From NCBI RefSeq assembly GCF_965118635.1, contig NZ_CBCPHV010000002.1, positions 1-64,000 on the forward strand: a stretch of 64,000 nucleotides of DNA, read 5' to 3'. This stretch comes from Empedobacter brevis_A. GTDB taxonomy: Bacteria; Bacteroidota; Bacteroidia; Flavobacteriales; Weeksellaceae. A program made the position numbers and the translations under genes. Under the pieces are notes generated by a model. That model worked only from the letters and a program-made list of their open reading frames with translations. It had not been told where the DNA came from and ran no database searches. Positions 1 to 8,541 of this stretch are shown piece after piece. Numbering within the stretch: the stretch's first letter is position 1; every line of letters starts with the position of its first letter.

Positions 1-13
1 CTTTTTGTACAAT

Positions 14-125
14 GTATTAAGTATTAAGTATTAAGTATTAAGTATTAAGTATTAAGTATTAAGTATTAAGTATTAAGTATTAAGTATTAAGTATTAAGTA
101 TTAAGTATTAAGTATTAAGTATTAA
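14..125. repeat. 16 perfect tandem copies of heptamer GTATTAA
   Basis: Sixteen head-to-tail copies of GTATTAA run without a mismatch, followed by one more G. No reading frame is anchored in the array and the nearest gene begins 460 bases away, so it is an intergenic microsatellite-like tract. Copy number of such a repeat is expected to change by replication slippage. An assembler could also have mis-sized it. Confidence 0.97.
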
Positions 126-126
126 G

Positions 127-585
127 ATAATCTTATAAACTCAAAACTTAAAAATCACTGGTTGAGTAGGGGGGAATTCTACGGATTGTATTCGGGGAGT
201 TCACGGAAACGCATCGGTTAACATATCAAAGATTCTTCACTTCGCTGTTGCTACGTCTTGAATGACAGGTTATTTAATATTTACCGTTAGAAATTGTGTT
301 AGGGATAGTAGTGGAAATCCTTTTGTTGGATTTTAATTTTCTTGTTATGATTTCTATTTTCTTTTACAAAAGATTGTAACGAATAGCCCGACCGAGCGAT
401 TTATTTTACAGCTGTTTGATCTATTATAATTCTTCTAAGAAATGTAGAATAGGAAGGAAAAGAGCGAGGGAACGCTCAAATAATTTTGAAAATAATTAGA
501 TTAGCTGTACTTAATTTATTAAAATTAAACATCAAAACTTATAATTTGCTTAAAAATAACTTATATTGAACATAAAATAAGTGAT
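127..585. other. Intergenic region with a REP-like repeat fragment
   Basis: No convincing gene lies in this stretch. Bases about 228-272 (AGATTCTTCACTTCGC and following, ending in AATGACA) have the look of the dispersed repeat family seen as a tandem array at 16345-17052. The part around 380-475 contains GAGCG and CGCTC stretches that could pair weakly. I see no tRNA fold and no clear TAnnTTTG promoter for the gene that starts at 586. Confidence 0.5.
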
Positions 586-1098
586 ATGATAGATGGATTA
601 AATTTACGCCAAGGAACTTTAGAGGATATTGATAGAATTTGGGAGATTTTACAACAAGCAATTCAGAAAAGAAAGGAGGAAGGAAGTAAGCAATGGCAAA
701 ATGGTTATCCAAATGTAGATGTTGTAAAAAATGATATTTCAAAGGGCTTTGGGTATGTAATAGAGAATAAAGATAAATTTATTATTGGTTACGTAGCGAT
801 TATAGATGAAATCGAACCAGCTTATACAGCTATAGAAGGAAAATGGTTGAATGATGAGCCATATATTGTTATTCACCGATTGGCTATAGCACAAGATATT
901 ACAATTAAAGGTATGGGAACTTGGACAATGAAGGAGATTGAAAAAGTTGCAATTGCTAAAAAAATACATGCTATAAAAGTTGATACAAATTTTGATAATA
1001 TAGGAATGCTTCGTGTTTTTGAGAAGTTAGGATATCACTATTGTGGAGAAGTTTATTTTAATAATAGTGCAAGAAAAGCTTTTCAAAAAATCGTTTAG
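586..1098 (+). CDS. GNAT family N-acetyltransferase
   Basis: A 170-residue single-domain protein with the GNAT layout. An N-terminal strand (LNLRQGTLEDIDRIWEIL) opens the fold. A central strand pair ends in the conserved IHRLAIAQ segment near residue 90. A pyrophosphate-binding turn (IKGMGTW, about residues 105-111) precedes the long helix, and a C-terminal MLRVFEKLGYHYCGE motif closes it. Members transfer acetyl from acetyl-CoA to an amine; the substrate cannot be read from the sequence. It is monocistronic, is closed by a strong terminator at 1153-1192, and its ATG sits after a long non-coding region. The family call is solid but no specific function is known. Confidence 0.88.
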   Translation: MIDGLNLRQGTLEDIDRIWEILQQAIQKRKEEGSKQWQNGYPNVDVVKNDISKGFGYVIENKDKFIIGYVAIIDEIEPAYTAIEGKWLNDEPYIVIHRLAIAQDITIKGMGTWTMKEIEKVAIAKKIHAIKVDTNFDNIGMLRVFEKLGYHYCGEVYFNNSARKAFQKIV

Positions 1099-1152
1099 TA
1101 TTTAACATAATTAAATATTTTAGCTTGAATTTGATAAAACTGAATAATCAAA

Positions 1153-1192
1153 TTGATAAAAAGATTCCATTTTTGGAATCTTTTTTTATCAA
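1153..1192 (+). terminator. Intrinsic terminator after the GNAT gene
   Basis: AAAAAGATTCC pairs with GGAATCTTTTT around a short A/T loop, followed by seven T. The arms extend outward as TTGATA/TATCAA, so it may work in both directions. Confidence 0.9.
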
Positions 1193-1271
1193 TTTATATG
1201 GTATAATCGTGTTTTAAGTATTGATATGTTATTTTAACCCCTAATTTTATAGGGGTGTTAATAAAAATATA

Positions 1272-1301
1272 TTGTTTTATTTAAAAAATAATCTATTTTT
1301 G
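1272..1301 (+). promoter_or_regulatory. Bacteroidota-type promoter for amt
   Basis: TTG at 1272-1274 and TATTTTTG at 1294-1301 match the -33 (TTG) and -7 (TAnnTTTG) elements of the Bacteroidota primary sigma factor with a 19-base spacer. Transcription would start near 1308, about 15 bases before the ATG at 1323. The TTG that would give an upstream in-frame start is therefore better read as the -33 box. Confidence 0.7.
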
Positions 1302-1322
1302 ATAGGGTTAAAACTAAAACTT

Positions 1323-2666
1323 ATGAAAATTGGATTAAAATGGAAAGTTGCATTTGCTATTATAACAGTGATCGCATTTGCTGGATTATTTTGGAAACCT
1401 GTTGTAGATATTCCAAATACAGGAGAATTCCTTAGTGAAGATAATATTGTCAATTCAGATGTCGCTTGGATATTGGCTGCAGCAGGTTTAGTATTATTGA
1501 TGACACCTGGTTTATCATTCTTTTATGGAGGAATGGTAGGGAAACGAAATGTTATTTCTACAATGTTGCAAAGTTTTATTGCATTGGGAGTGATTTCTAT
1601 TTTGTGGGTTGTTGTAGGATTTTCACTATCCTTTGGAGAATCAATTGGTTTTACGATTAATGGTGAACATTACGGAATTATAGGAAACCCGCTTAGTTAT
1701 CCATTTTTTAATCATGTCGGAGCATTTCCACATAAAGATATGGCATCTACAATACCATTTGTTTTATTTGCATTATTTCAAATGAAATTTGCGGTAATTA
1801 CACCAGCTCTTGTAACAGGTTCATTTGCAGAAAGAGTACGATTTATTTCATATTTATTGTTTATGATTTTATTTAGTCTAATCATTTATACTCCACTTTG
1901 TCACATGGTTTGGCATCCAGAAGGTTTACTAAATAAATATTTTGGAATAAAAGATTTTGCTGGTGGAACTGTTGTTCACATGAGCGCAGGATTTGCTGCA
2001 TTGGCAGGAGCTTTAGTTATAGGGAAACGAAGAAATAGAGAGCACAAACCTGCAAACATTCCATTTGTTATGCTTGGTACAGGAATGTTATGGTTTGGAT
2101 GGTTTGGTTTTAATGCTGGTTCAGCTTTAGGAGCAAATGCAACAGCAGCTTTAGCTTTTGGAACAACAACAATAGCTTCAGCTTCAGGAATGATGACATG
2201 GATACTTTTTGATAGAATAAATGGACGTAGTGTTTCTGCAATGGGAGCATGTATTGGTGCAGTTGTTGGGTTAGTTGCTATAACTCCAGCATGTGGATTT
2301 GTAACAATTCCTGAAAGTATATTTATTGGTTTTATAACTGCAATTGTTTCAAATATAATGGTTAATTGGAAAGTATTAAAAAGAGTTGATGATACTTTAG
2401 ATGTTTTTGCCTGTCATGGTGTTGGAGGAATTATGGGAATGATTCTCACAGCTATTTTTGCACATGGAGAAAATGCCAGTTTATTGCATGGAGGAATAGA
2501 TGTTTTTGTGCATCATATGGTAGCCTTATTATTTGTCTCTTTATTCACCTTTTTTGGTGCAATTGCTTTATTTTATATTACAGATAAAATGATTCATTTA
2601 CGCGTTAGCGATAGAGCTGAGTTTGAAGGTTTAGATTTGTCTCAACACAAAGAAAGTTTAAATTAG
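1323..2666 (+). CDS. amt: Ammonium transporter (Amt/AmtB family)
   Basis: A 447-residue inner-membrane ammonium channel with an N-terminal hydrophobic segment and about ten further membrane spans. The Amt signature DFAGGTVVHMSAGFAALAGA starts at residue 211. The pore twin histidines are H219 and H365 (DVFACHGVGG), both present, so conduction should be intact. An in-frame TTG at 1272 would add 17 residues, but it coincides with the -33 promoter box, so I chose the ATG at 1323. No PII (glnK/glnB) gene follows, unlike many amt loci; a terminator closes the gene 19 bases after its stop. The cytoplasmic tail after the last span is short, ending in LSQHKESLN. Confidence 0.95.
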   Translation: MKIGLKWKVAFAIITVIAFAGLFWKPVVDIPNTGEFLSEDNIVNSDVAWILAAAGLVLLMTPGLSFFYGGMVGKRNVISTMLQSFIALGVISILWVVVGFSLSFGESIGFTINGEHYGIIGNPLSYPFFNHVGAFPHKDMASTIPFVLFALFQMKFAVITPALVTGSFAERVRFISYLLFMILFSLIIYTPLCHMVWHPEGLLNKYFGIKDFAGGTVVHMSAGFAALAGALVIGKRRNREHKPANIPFVMLGTGMLWFGWFGFNAGSALGANATAALAFGTTTIASASGMMTWILFDRINGRSVSAMGACIGAVVGLVAITPACGFVTIPESIFIGFITAIVSNIMVNWKVLKRVDDTLDVFACHGVGGIMGMILTAIFAHGENASLLHGGIDVFVHHMVALLFVSLFTFFGAIALFYITDKMIHLRVSDRAEFEGLDLSQHKESLN

Positions 2667-2684
2667 TAAAATAAGAACAATATA

Positions 2685-2716
2685 AAAAAGCCGACTATTT
2701 TTAATAGTCGGCTTTT
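2685..2716. terminator. Bidirectional terminator between amt and dcp
   Basis: AAAAAAGCCGACTA pairs with TAGTCGGCTTTT around a short loop. A and T runs on both sides let it serve both convergent genes; the dcp stop codon lies only 5 bases away. Confidence 0.93.
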
Positions 2717-2720
2717 AAAT

Positions 2721-4748
2721 TTATACTAATCCAGCTCGCTTCAATAAAGCATCTGCTGTAGGTTTATGCCCTCTAAAATCTTCATATAATTTCATTGGTT
2801 CTATTGTTCCTCCACTTGATAAAAGTTGATGGAATTTTTGAGCTGTTTCTGGATTGAAAATTCCAGTTTCTTGGAAAAATGCAAAAGCATCTGCATCCAA
2901 AACTTCGGCCCATTTATATGAATAGTAACCAGAAGAATATCCGCCTTGAAAAATATGAGAGAATGACGTACTCATCATATTTTTATCAACTTCTGGATAA
3001 AGTTCTGTTAGTTTGAATGTCTCTTTTTCAAATTGTTGTAAATCATTAATTTCAGTCAAATCATTTGCATGATAAGCCATATCTAATAAGCCAAAACTCA
3101 ATTGACGTACAGTTTGATAACCTTCCATAAAAGTTGAAGAAGCTTTTACCTTTTCAATTAATTCTTGCGGAATAATTTCTCCTGTTTTATAATGTTTTGC
3201 AAATAATTTTAATGCTTCTGGTTCATAACAAAAGTTTTCATAGAATTGAGATGGTAATTCAACAAAATCCCAATAAACATTTGTTCCTGAAAGGCTTTCA
3301 TAAGTTGTATTTGGTAACATTCCGTGCAAAGCATGTCCAAATTCGTGGAACAATGTTGTGACTTCCTGAAATGTTAATAAAGAAGGTGCATCTTTTGTTG
3401 GTTTTGTAAAATTACAAACAATAGAAATGTGAGGACGTTTGTTGTTTCCATTTACATTAGAAGCTTCTCTATAACTTGTCATCCAAGCACCTGGACGTTT
3501 TCCTGCGCGCGGAAAAAAGTCGGCATACAATAAGCTTAAGAATTCTCCATTTTTATCTAAAACTTCATACGTTGTTACTTCTGCATTGTATTTATCAATC
3601 GTATGAATTTCTTTAAACGTAATTCCATACAATTTTGTTGCAACATCAAAAGCACCTTGAATCACGTTTTCTAATTGAAAATAAGGTTTCAATTCTTCAT
3701 CAGAAAGACTAAATTTTTTCTGTTTTAATTTTTCTGCATAATAAGCATGATCCCAACGTTGCAATGTTTCAATATTATCCAATTCTTTTGCAAATTCAAC
3801 AATTTCCTCAATTTCTTTTTCAGCAAAAGGTTTTGCTTTCGTCAACAAATCATTCAAGAAATCTAATACAGTTTTAGGCGTTTTTGCCATACGTTCTTCT
3901 AAAACATAATCAGCATGCGTTTTATAACCTAATATTTTAGCACGCTCGTGACGAAGTTTTACAATGTTTTTTACATTTTCTTCGTTGTTGTATTCATTAT
4001 TTTGATAAGCTTTTACACCATTAGCTCTAAACAATTTTTCTCTTAATTCACGATTTTCTGCATATTGCATAAACGGAATATAACTTGGAGCTTGTAATGT
4101 AATCAACCAACCTTCGTAATTTTTTTGTTCAGCATCTGCTTTTGCTTGATCTATTGCATATTGAGGCAAACCTTTTAAATCATTTTCATCTGATATTTTC
4201 AATTCATAAGCATTCGTTTCAGCCAGAACATTTTGTCCAAATTGCAAAGAAAGCATTGCTAATTGCTTGTCAATTTCGCGTAATTTGTTTTTATCTTCAT
4301 CGTTTAAATTCGCACCGTTTCTAGAAAAACCTTTGTATTTTTTTTCTAATAAATAAGCTTGTTCATCTGTTAAATTCAACGAATCTTTTTGATTATAAAC
4401 AACTTTTATTCGTTCAAATAATTCTTGATTTAAGCGAACATCATTTCCAAATTCTGATAATAAAGGCGAAATTTCTTGTGCTATTTGTTGAATTTCATCA
4501 TTTGTTTCAGCTGAATTAAGATTGAAGAAAATAGAAGAAATTCGACCTAATTTTTCGCCAGAAAGTTCCATTGCTTCTATTGTATTTGCAAAAGTTGGCG
4601 CTTCTGTATTCGCTGTAATTGCATTTATTTCTGCTTTCGCTTCTTCAATTGCTTGGATAAAAGCTGGTTTGTAGTCTTCATTTTTTATTTTAGAAAAAGG
4701 AGCACTTTCAAAAGGTGTATCAAATTTTTCTAATAATGGATTTGCCAT
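2721..4748 (-). CDS. dcp: M3 family peptidyl-dipeptidase Dcp
   Basis: A 675-residue zinc metallopeptidase of family M3 that cleaves short peptides, normally releasing C-terminal dipeptides. The zinc motif H468-E-F-G-H472 lies in TLFHEFGHALHGM, and the third ligand glutamate is in YWDFVELPSQ about 26 residues later. There is no signal peptide (MANPLLEKFDTPFESAPF is typical of the cytoplasmic form) and the length matches Dcp. Oligopeptidase A is the alternative; the RWDHAYYAEKLKQKKFSL segment favours Dcp. The gene is monocistronic and divergent from the dehydrogenase at 4890, with only 141 bases between the two starts. Confidence 0.93.
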   Translation of the reverse strand: MANPLLEKFDTPFESAPFSKIKNEDYKPAFIQAIEEAKAEINAITANTEAPTFANTIEAMELSGEKLGRISSIFFNLNSAETNDEIQQIAQEISPLLSEFGNDVRLNQELFERIKVVYNQKDSLNLTDEQAYLLEKKYKGFSRNGANLNDEDKNKLREIDKQLAMLSLQFGQNVLAETNAYELKISDENDLKGLPQYAIDQAKADAEQKNYEGWLITLQAPSYIPFMQYAENRELREKLFRANGVKAYQNNEYNNEENVKNIVKLRHERAKILGYKTHADYVLEERMAKTPKTVLDFLNDLLTKAKPFAEKEIEEIVEFAKELDNIETLQRWDHAYYAEKLKQKKFSLSDEELKPYFQLENVIQGAFDVATKLYGITFKEIHTIDKYNAEVTTYEVLDKNGEFLSLLYADFFPRAGKRPGAWMTSYREASNVNGNNKRPHISIVCNFTKPTKDAPSLLTFQEVTTLFHEFGHALHGMLPNTTYESLSGTNVYWDFVELPSQFYENFCYEPEALKLFAKHYKTGEIIPQELIEKVKASSTFMEGYQTVRQLSFGLLDMAYHANDLTEINDLQQFEKETFKLTELYPEVDKNMMSTSFSHIFQGGYSSGYYSYKWAEVLDADAFAFFQETGIFNPETAQKFHQLLSSGGTIEPMKLYEDFRGHKPTADALLKRAGLV

Positions 4749-4889
4749 TTATAATGTATTTTTTTAGTTAAAATATAGTTGTTAAAACTCTTTCAAATTC
4801 TAATCCAAATGTAAGAAATCTGACAAAACGTCAAATTTAATGCTCGATTAATTTAGAGTTATTTACATTTGTTATAAAAGTAATCAATT

Positions 4890-5816
4890 ATGAGTATAGC
4901 ATTAATATTTAATCAAAAACCATCTGAAGAATGGCAAAGAAATTTACAAGAATTATTGCCAGATACGAAAGTTGAAGTTTATCCAACGATCTCAAATCCT
5001 GACGATGTAGAATTTATTGCAACTTGGAAACCACACAAAAATTATGTCGCTGAATTTCCAAATCTAAAAGTGGTACAATCTGTTGGAGCTGGAATTGATC
5101 ATTTGTTACATACAAAAATTCCAAATTCAATAAAGGTCACACGAATTGTAGATCCTGCTTTGAAACAAGAAATGTTTGAGCATGTTTTGGCTTGTGTAAT
5201 GACTTCAATGAAAAATCTATTGACTTATTACAAAGAACAAGTTAAGAAAGAATGGAAGCCAAAATCGTATCAAAATATCAAAGAAACAAGCATTACTATA
5301 TTAGGATTAGGCGAAATAGGAAAGTTAGTTGCTGAACATTTTGTTGCGTTAGGTTTTCAAGTAAAAGGTTGGTCTAATTCTCCTAAAAATATCAATGGAG
5401 TAGAATCTTTTGCAGGAAAAGAAGGATTGAATGCAGCGATTTCAAAAACTAATTTTATTGTAAATATTTTACCATTAACAGCTGATACAGAAGGTATTTT
5501 AAACAAAGAGTTTTTTGATCAATGTTCAACTAATACAGTTTTGATTAATGTTGGTCGTGGAGCACATTTGGTCGAAAAGGATCTATTAACAGCAATTGAA
5601 GAAAAAAAGATAAAAGAAGCTTATTTAGATGTTTTCATTGAAGAACCTTTACCTGAAAATCATCCGTTTTGGACAAATGAAAATATCTATGTAACGCCTC
5701 ATATTGCGAGTGTTACAAATGCAACAACTGCTTTAAAACAAGTTGCTGATAATTACAAAAGAATGAAAAATAACGAAGCTTTAATGAATGAAGTTTCATT
5801 AGACAGAGGATATTAA
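4890..5816 (+). CDS. D-2-hydroxyacid dehydrogenase, glyoxylate reductase (GhrA)-like
   Basis: A 308-residue NAD(P)-dependent reductase of the D-isomer 2-hydroxyacid dehydrogenase superfamily. The nucleotide fold has GLGEIG at residues 139-144. The catalytic triad is R223 (INVGRGAHL), E252 (EEPLPENHPFW) and H271 (TPHIAS). The short N-terminal catalytic half and the HPFW segment resemble GhrA, which reduces glyoxylate and hydroxypyruvate. Glyoxylate is also made by the isocitrate lyase encoded about 17 kb away, but any link is inference. An AraC regulator follows 101 bases downstream in the same direction. A small inverted repeat, TGACAAAACGTCA, lies at 4821-4833 before the start. Confidence 0.85.
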   Translation: MSIALIFNQKPSEEWQRNLQELLPDTKVEVYPTISNPDDVEFIATWKPHKNYVAEFPNLKVVQSVGAGIDHLLHTKIPNSIKVTRIVDPALKQEMFEHVLACVMTSMKNLLTYYKEQVKKEWKPKSYQNIKETSITILGLGEIGKLVAEHFVALGFQVKGWSNSPKNINGVESFAGKEGLNAAISKTNFIVNILPLTADTEGILNKEFFDQCSTNTVLINVGRGAHLVEKDLLTAIEEKKIKEAYLDVFIEEPLPENHPFWTNENIYVTPHIASVTNATTALKQVADNYKRMKNNEALMNEVSLDRGY

Positions 5817-5917
5817 GCCTACCAAAATGACGTAAGATTTTGTTAAAAAGACGTATTTAAGTTTTTACTTGTCAAAAAAATCTTTTAACATTGTATTCGT
5901 TAGTAAACATAGCTAAA

Positions 5918-6811
5918 ATGAGTGATTATATTCAACTGTATTCAATTGATAATATTTTAAGAACTTACAAAGAAGAAGCTACCGATCGTCGGTTAGCCAT
6001 CTTTGATGTAGGTCCAGAAAACAATTATTATTTTGTGAAGCGAAAACCGTATAAGTTTACATCGCTTGGGTTGATTTTAATTACTGCAGGAACATGCGAA
6101 ATCACAGTGAATTTAGAACCTACATTAATCAAACGTGATGATATTATTGTAGTTCTTCCAGGACAATTGTTCGAGATTATAGAACATTCTGCTGATTTTG
6201 CTGTTCAAGCTATTTTCATTGATTCTGACTTGATTATTGAAGCTGGTTTTCATGTGAAATCCAATAATTTAGTTGAATTTTTATCGTCTAAATATCCTAA
6301 AATCATTTCATTAGATAAAAAGATTGTGCGTGATATGCGTTACAATCTCAATAAGATTAGTAAATACACCATCAAAAACGAAAATATCTTTGCAAAAGAT
6401 TTGGTATTGCATCACTTTTCGGTCTTGATGTACGAAATGGGAAATTACTACAACCACGCTGTAATGGCGAAAAGTACAATGAAAGAAGTACGAAAAGAAG
6501 AATTAGCAAAACAATTTTTGTATTTAGTTTCTACACATTTTCGACGTCAACGTAATGTACAATTCTATGCAGATGAAATGTTTATCAGTCGAAAACATTT
6601 GACTAAAATTGTTGTTGAAGTTTTTAACAAATCTCCAAAACAAATCATTTCCGAAGCTATTATCTTAGAAGCTAAAGTTTTATTGAAAAATCCAAAATAT
6701 AGTGTTTCGGATGTTGTAACCGAATTAAATTTTATTGATACTTCAGTATTTAGCAAATTTTTCAAAAATTATGCAGGTGTTTCACCTACAGCTTTCATCA
6801 CTTCAAACTAG
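5918..6811 (+). CDS. AraC family transcriptional regulator
   Basis: A 297-residue regulator. The N-terminal half is a cupin-like ligand-binding domain (residues about 20-110). The C-terminal 100 residues form the double helix-turn-helix of AraC, running from NVQFYADEMFISRKHLTKIV to SVFSKFFKNYAGVSPTAF. The ATG at 5918 is chosen over an in-frame TTG at 5891 because the extra nine residues add nothing conserved. It lies between the hydroxyacid dehydrogenase and fabH, so either could be its target. The motif AAAAAGACGT occurs upstream at 5846-5855 and its inverse ACGTCTTTTT downstream at 6853-6862, a possible operator pair. The inducer is unknown. Confidence 0.87.
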   Translation: MSDYIQLYSIDNILRTYKEEATDRRLAIFDVGPENNYYFVKRKPYKFTSLGLILITAGTCEITVNLEPTLIKRDDIIVVLPGQLFEIIEHSADFAVQAIFIDSDLIIEAGFHVKSNNLVEFLSSKYPKIISLDKKIVRDMRYNLNKISKYTIKNENIFAKDLVLHHFSVLMYEMGNYYNHAVMAKSTMKEVRKEELAKQFLYLVSTHFRRQRNVQFYADEMFISRKHLTKIVVEVFNKSPKQIISEAIILEAKVLLKNPKYSVSDVVTELNFIDTSVFSKFFKNYAGVSPTAFITSN

Positions 6812-6987
6812 TAATTGATGTAAATCAATGTAAATGTGAAAGTTTTCTAAAAACGTCTTTTTGACATATTATTACGTTTATTTCGCTAACTGATTTCGTA
6901 AATTGGACAGACCTTTGTTGCTCAAATTTTAATTGATGCGTCTTTTAGTAGATAATTAATACATGAAATTTGAATGAAAAGAATTTT

Positions 6988-7986
6988 ATGGTGGTAGATT
7001 TTACAAAAAAATTATTTGCACATATTTCTGCAATTGGTGGTTATGTGCCAGAAAATAAACGAACGAATTCTGATTTAGAAAAAATAACAGACACTTCTGA
7101 TGAATGGATTGTAAAAAGAACTGGAATTAAAGAACGTCGTATTTTAGAGGAAGGTTTAGCTACTTCTGATATGGCAGTTCGTGCAATTCAGAATTTAATT
7201 GACACATATAAAAAAGACATCAAAGATGTTGATGCGCTTATTGTTGCGACTTCTACACCAGATATGTTGATGCCGGCGACAGCGAATATTATATGCGAAA
7301 AATTAGGAATAGAGAATGTTTGGGCATTTGATATGAATGCAGCTTGTTCGGGATTTTTATACGCCTTAGACATGGGTGCTTCGTTAGTAGAAAGCAGACG
7401 ATACAAAAACGTTTTGGTAATTGGTGCAGATAAAATTAGTGCGTATGTTGATATCAAAGATCGTTCTACAAATATTTTATTTGGTGACGGTGCTGGTGTT
7501 GTTTGGTTAGAGCCTACAAACGAAGAAGGAATTCTAGATGCTTTGCTATTAAGTAACGGAACTGGAAGAGAATTTTTGAATATACAAGGTGGTGGTTCGC
7601 TATATCCAGCAAGTTCACAATTATTGGTTGATGAGAAACGCTACATAAAACAAGATGGAAGAATTGTTTTCAAAAATGCGATTCAATCAATGAGTGATGC
7701 GTGTTTGAATGTTTTAAAGCGTAACGATTTTTCTGTAGAAGATGTAAATTGGTTGGTTCCACATCAAGCAAATAAGAGAATTATTGATGCTGTCGGAAAT
7801 GAAATCAATATTGAAGAAGGTAAAACATTAATCAATATCGAAAATTACGGAAATACAATTGCAGCAACTATTCCATTGTGTATTTGGGAAAATACATCAA
7901 AATTAAAGAAAGGAGATTTATTGATGTTAACAGCTTTTGGAGCAGGTTTCTCTTGGGGAGCAAGCTTATTGCGTTGGACAATTTAA
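6988..7986 (+). CDS. fabH: Beta-ketoacyl-ACP synthase III (FabH family)
   Basis: A 332-residue condensing enzyme that joins acetyl-CoA or another acyl-CoA starter with malonyl-ACP to begin fatty-acid synthesis. The catalytic triad is complete: C120 in MNAACSGFLYAL, H259 in VPHQANKRI and N289 in IENYGNTIAATIP. The start is uncertain. A TTG at 6970 would add six residues, but ATG 6988 is preferred because homologues begin about ten residues before the (S)AIGGYVPE motif. It stands alone, without the rpmF, accB or plsX neighbours common for the housekeeping copy, so it may be a second fabH with a different starter preference. A terminator with a GAAA loop follows. Confidence 0.92.
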   Translation: MVVDFTKKLFAHISAIGGYVPENKRTNSDLEKITDTSDEWIVKRTGIKERRILEEGLATSDMAVRAIQNLIDTYKKDIKDVDALIVATSTPDMLMPATANIICEKLGIENVWAFDMNAACSGFLYALDMGASLVESRRYKNVLVIGADKISAYVDIKDRSTNILFGDGAGVVWLEPTNEEGILDALLLSNGTGREFLNIQGGGSLYPASSQLLVDEKRYIKQDGRIVFKNAIQSMSDACLNVLKRNDFSVEDVNWLVPHQANKRIIDAVGNEINIEEGKTLINIENYGNTIAATIPLCIWENTSKLKKGDLLMLTAFGAGFSWGASLLRWTI

Positions 7987-8016
7987 TCAATAAAATTCAT
8001 ATATTTTTGTTCATAG

Positions 8017-8047
8017 AGAACGACAAGAAATTGTCGTTCTTTTTTTA
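8017..8047. terminator. Terminator after fabH with a GAAA tetraloop
   Basis: AGAACGACAA pairs perfectly with TTGTCGTTCT across the loop GAAA, followed by eight T. The T run overlaps the 3' end of the convergent gene that stops at 8045. Confidence 0.93.
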
Positions 8048-8461
8048 TTTTAAACCATTAAACTCTTCACCACATTTCTTGCATTTGAATACGTTTTTGT
8101 AGTAAATAGGATATACCCAAAACACAATAGAAGATAATAAAGAAAGTAAACCTTTTCCACCTTTCATCGACTTGTAATTGCTGTAATACTCATTACTTCC
8201 ACATTTTGGACAAACAATAACTTCATCTAAATCATTGGTATAATTCGAAGCATTAATTTCTTCTAAAACTTTCATAGCACGATCAGAATCCTCTTTCTTA
8301 ATCTTTACTTTCACACCACCAATTGCATTCGATAAAAATTGATTCATCCCAATCGAATGTTCATCAAAAACAAACGCATCAATCTGTTCACTTTCTAATT
8401 TTGAACGTAAAATGTGTGCTTCAATAGGACTTTCAAATGTTTTTAATGTAATTAGTTCCAT
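8045..8461 (-). CDS. DUF2007-type protein with split zinc-ribbon cysteines
   Basis: A 138-residue protein. Residues 1-70 match the DUF2007 'putative signal transducing protein' fold (LITLKTFESPIEAHILRSKL, then FVFDEH). The C-terminal half has two CxxC pairs, CPKCG near residue 85 and CKKCG near residue 129, which could bind one zinc. A hydrophobic stretch (LLSLLSSIVFWVYPIYY) sits between the pairs, so the ribbon may be membrane-associated. The function of DUF2007 proteins is not established. It is convergent with fabH and shares its terminator, and it is divergent from the dienelactone hydrolase. Confidence 0.75.
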   Translation of the reverse strand: MELITLKTFESPIEAHILRSKLESEQIDAFVFDEHSIGMNQFLSNAIGGVKVKIKKEDSDRAMKVLEEINASNYTNDLDEVIVCPKCGSNEYYSNYKSMKGGKGLLSLLSSIVFWVYPIYYKNVFKCKKCGEEFNGLK

Positions 8462-8541
8462 GTTCGTTATGTTAAATCTTGACTTTACTATCTGATATAA
8501 AATTAGTTCTTTTTATCTTAATGCTTTAAATTTTTTAGAAG

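Noticed and set aside
150..300. A tRNA or small structured RNA in the left intergenic stretch
   Set aside because: No cloverleaf with T-loop GTTCRA and acceptor stem could be drawn, and the sequence resembles the dispersed repeat family instead.
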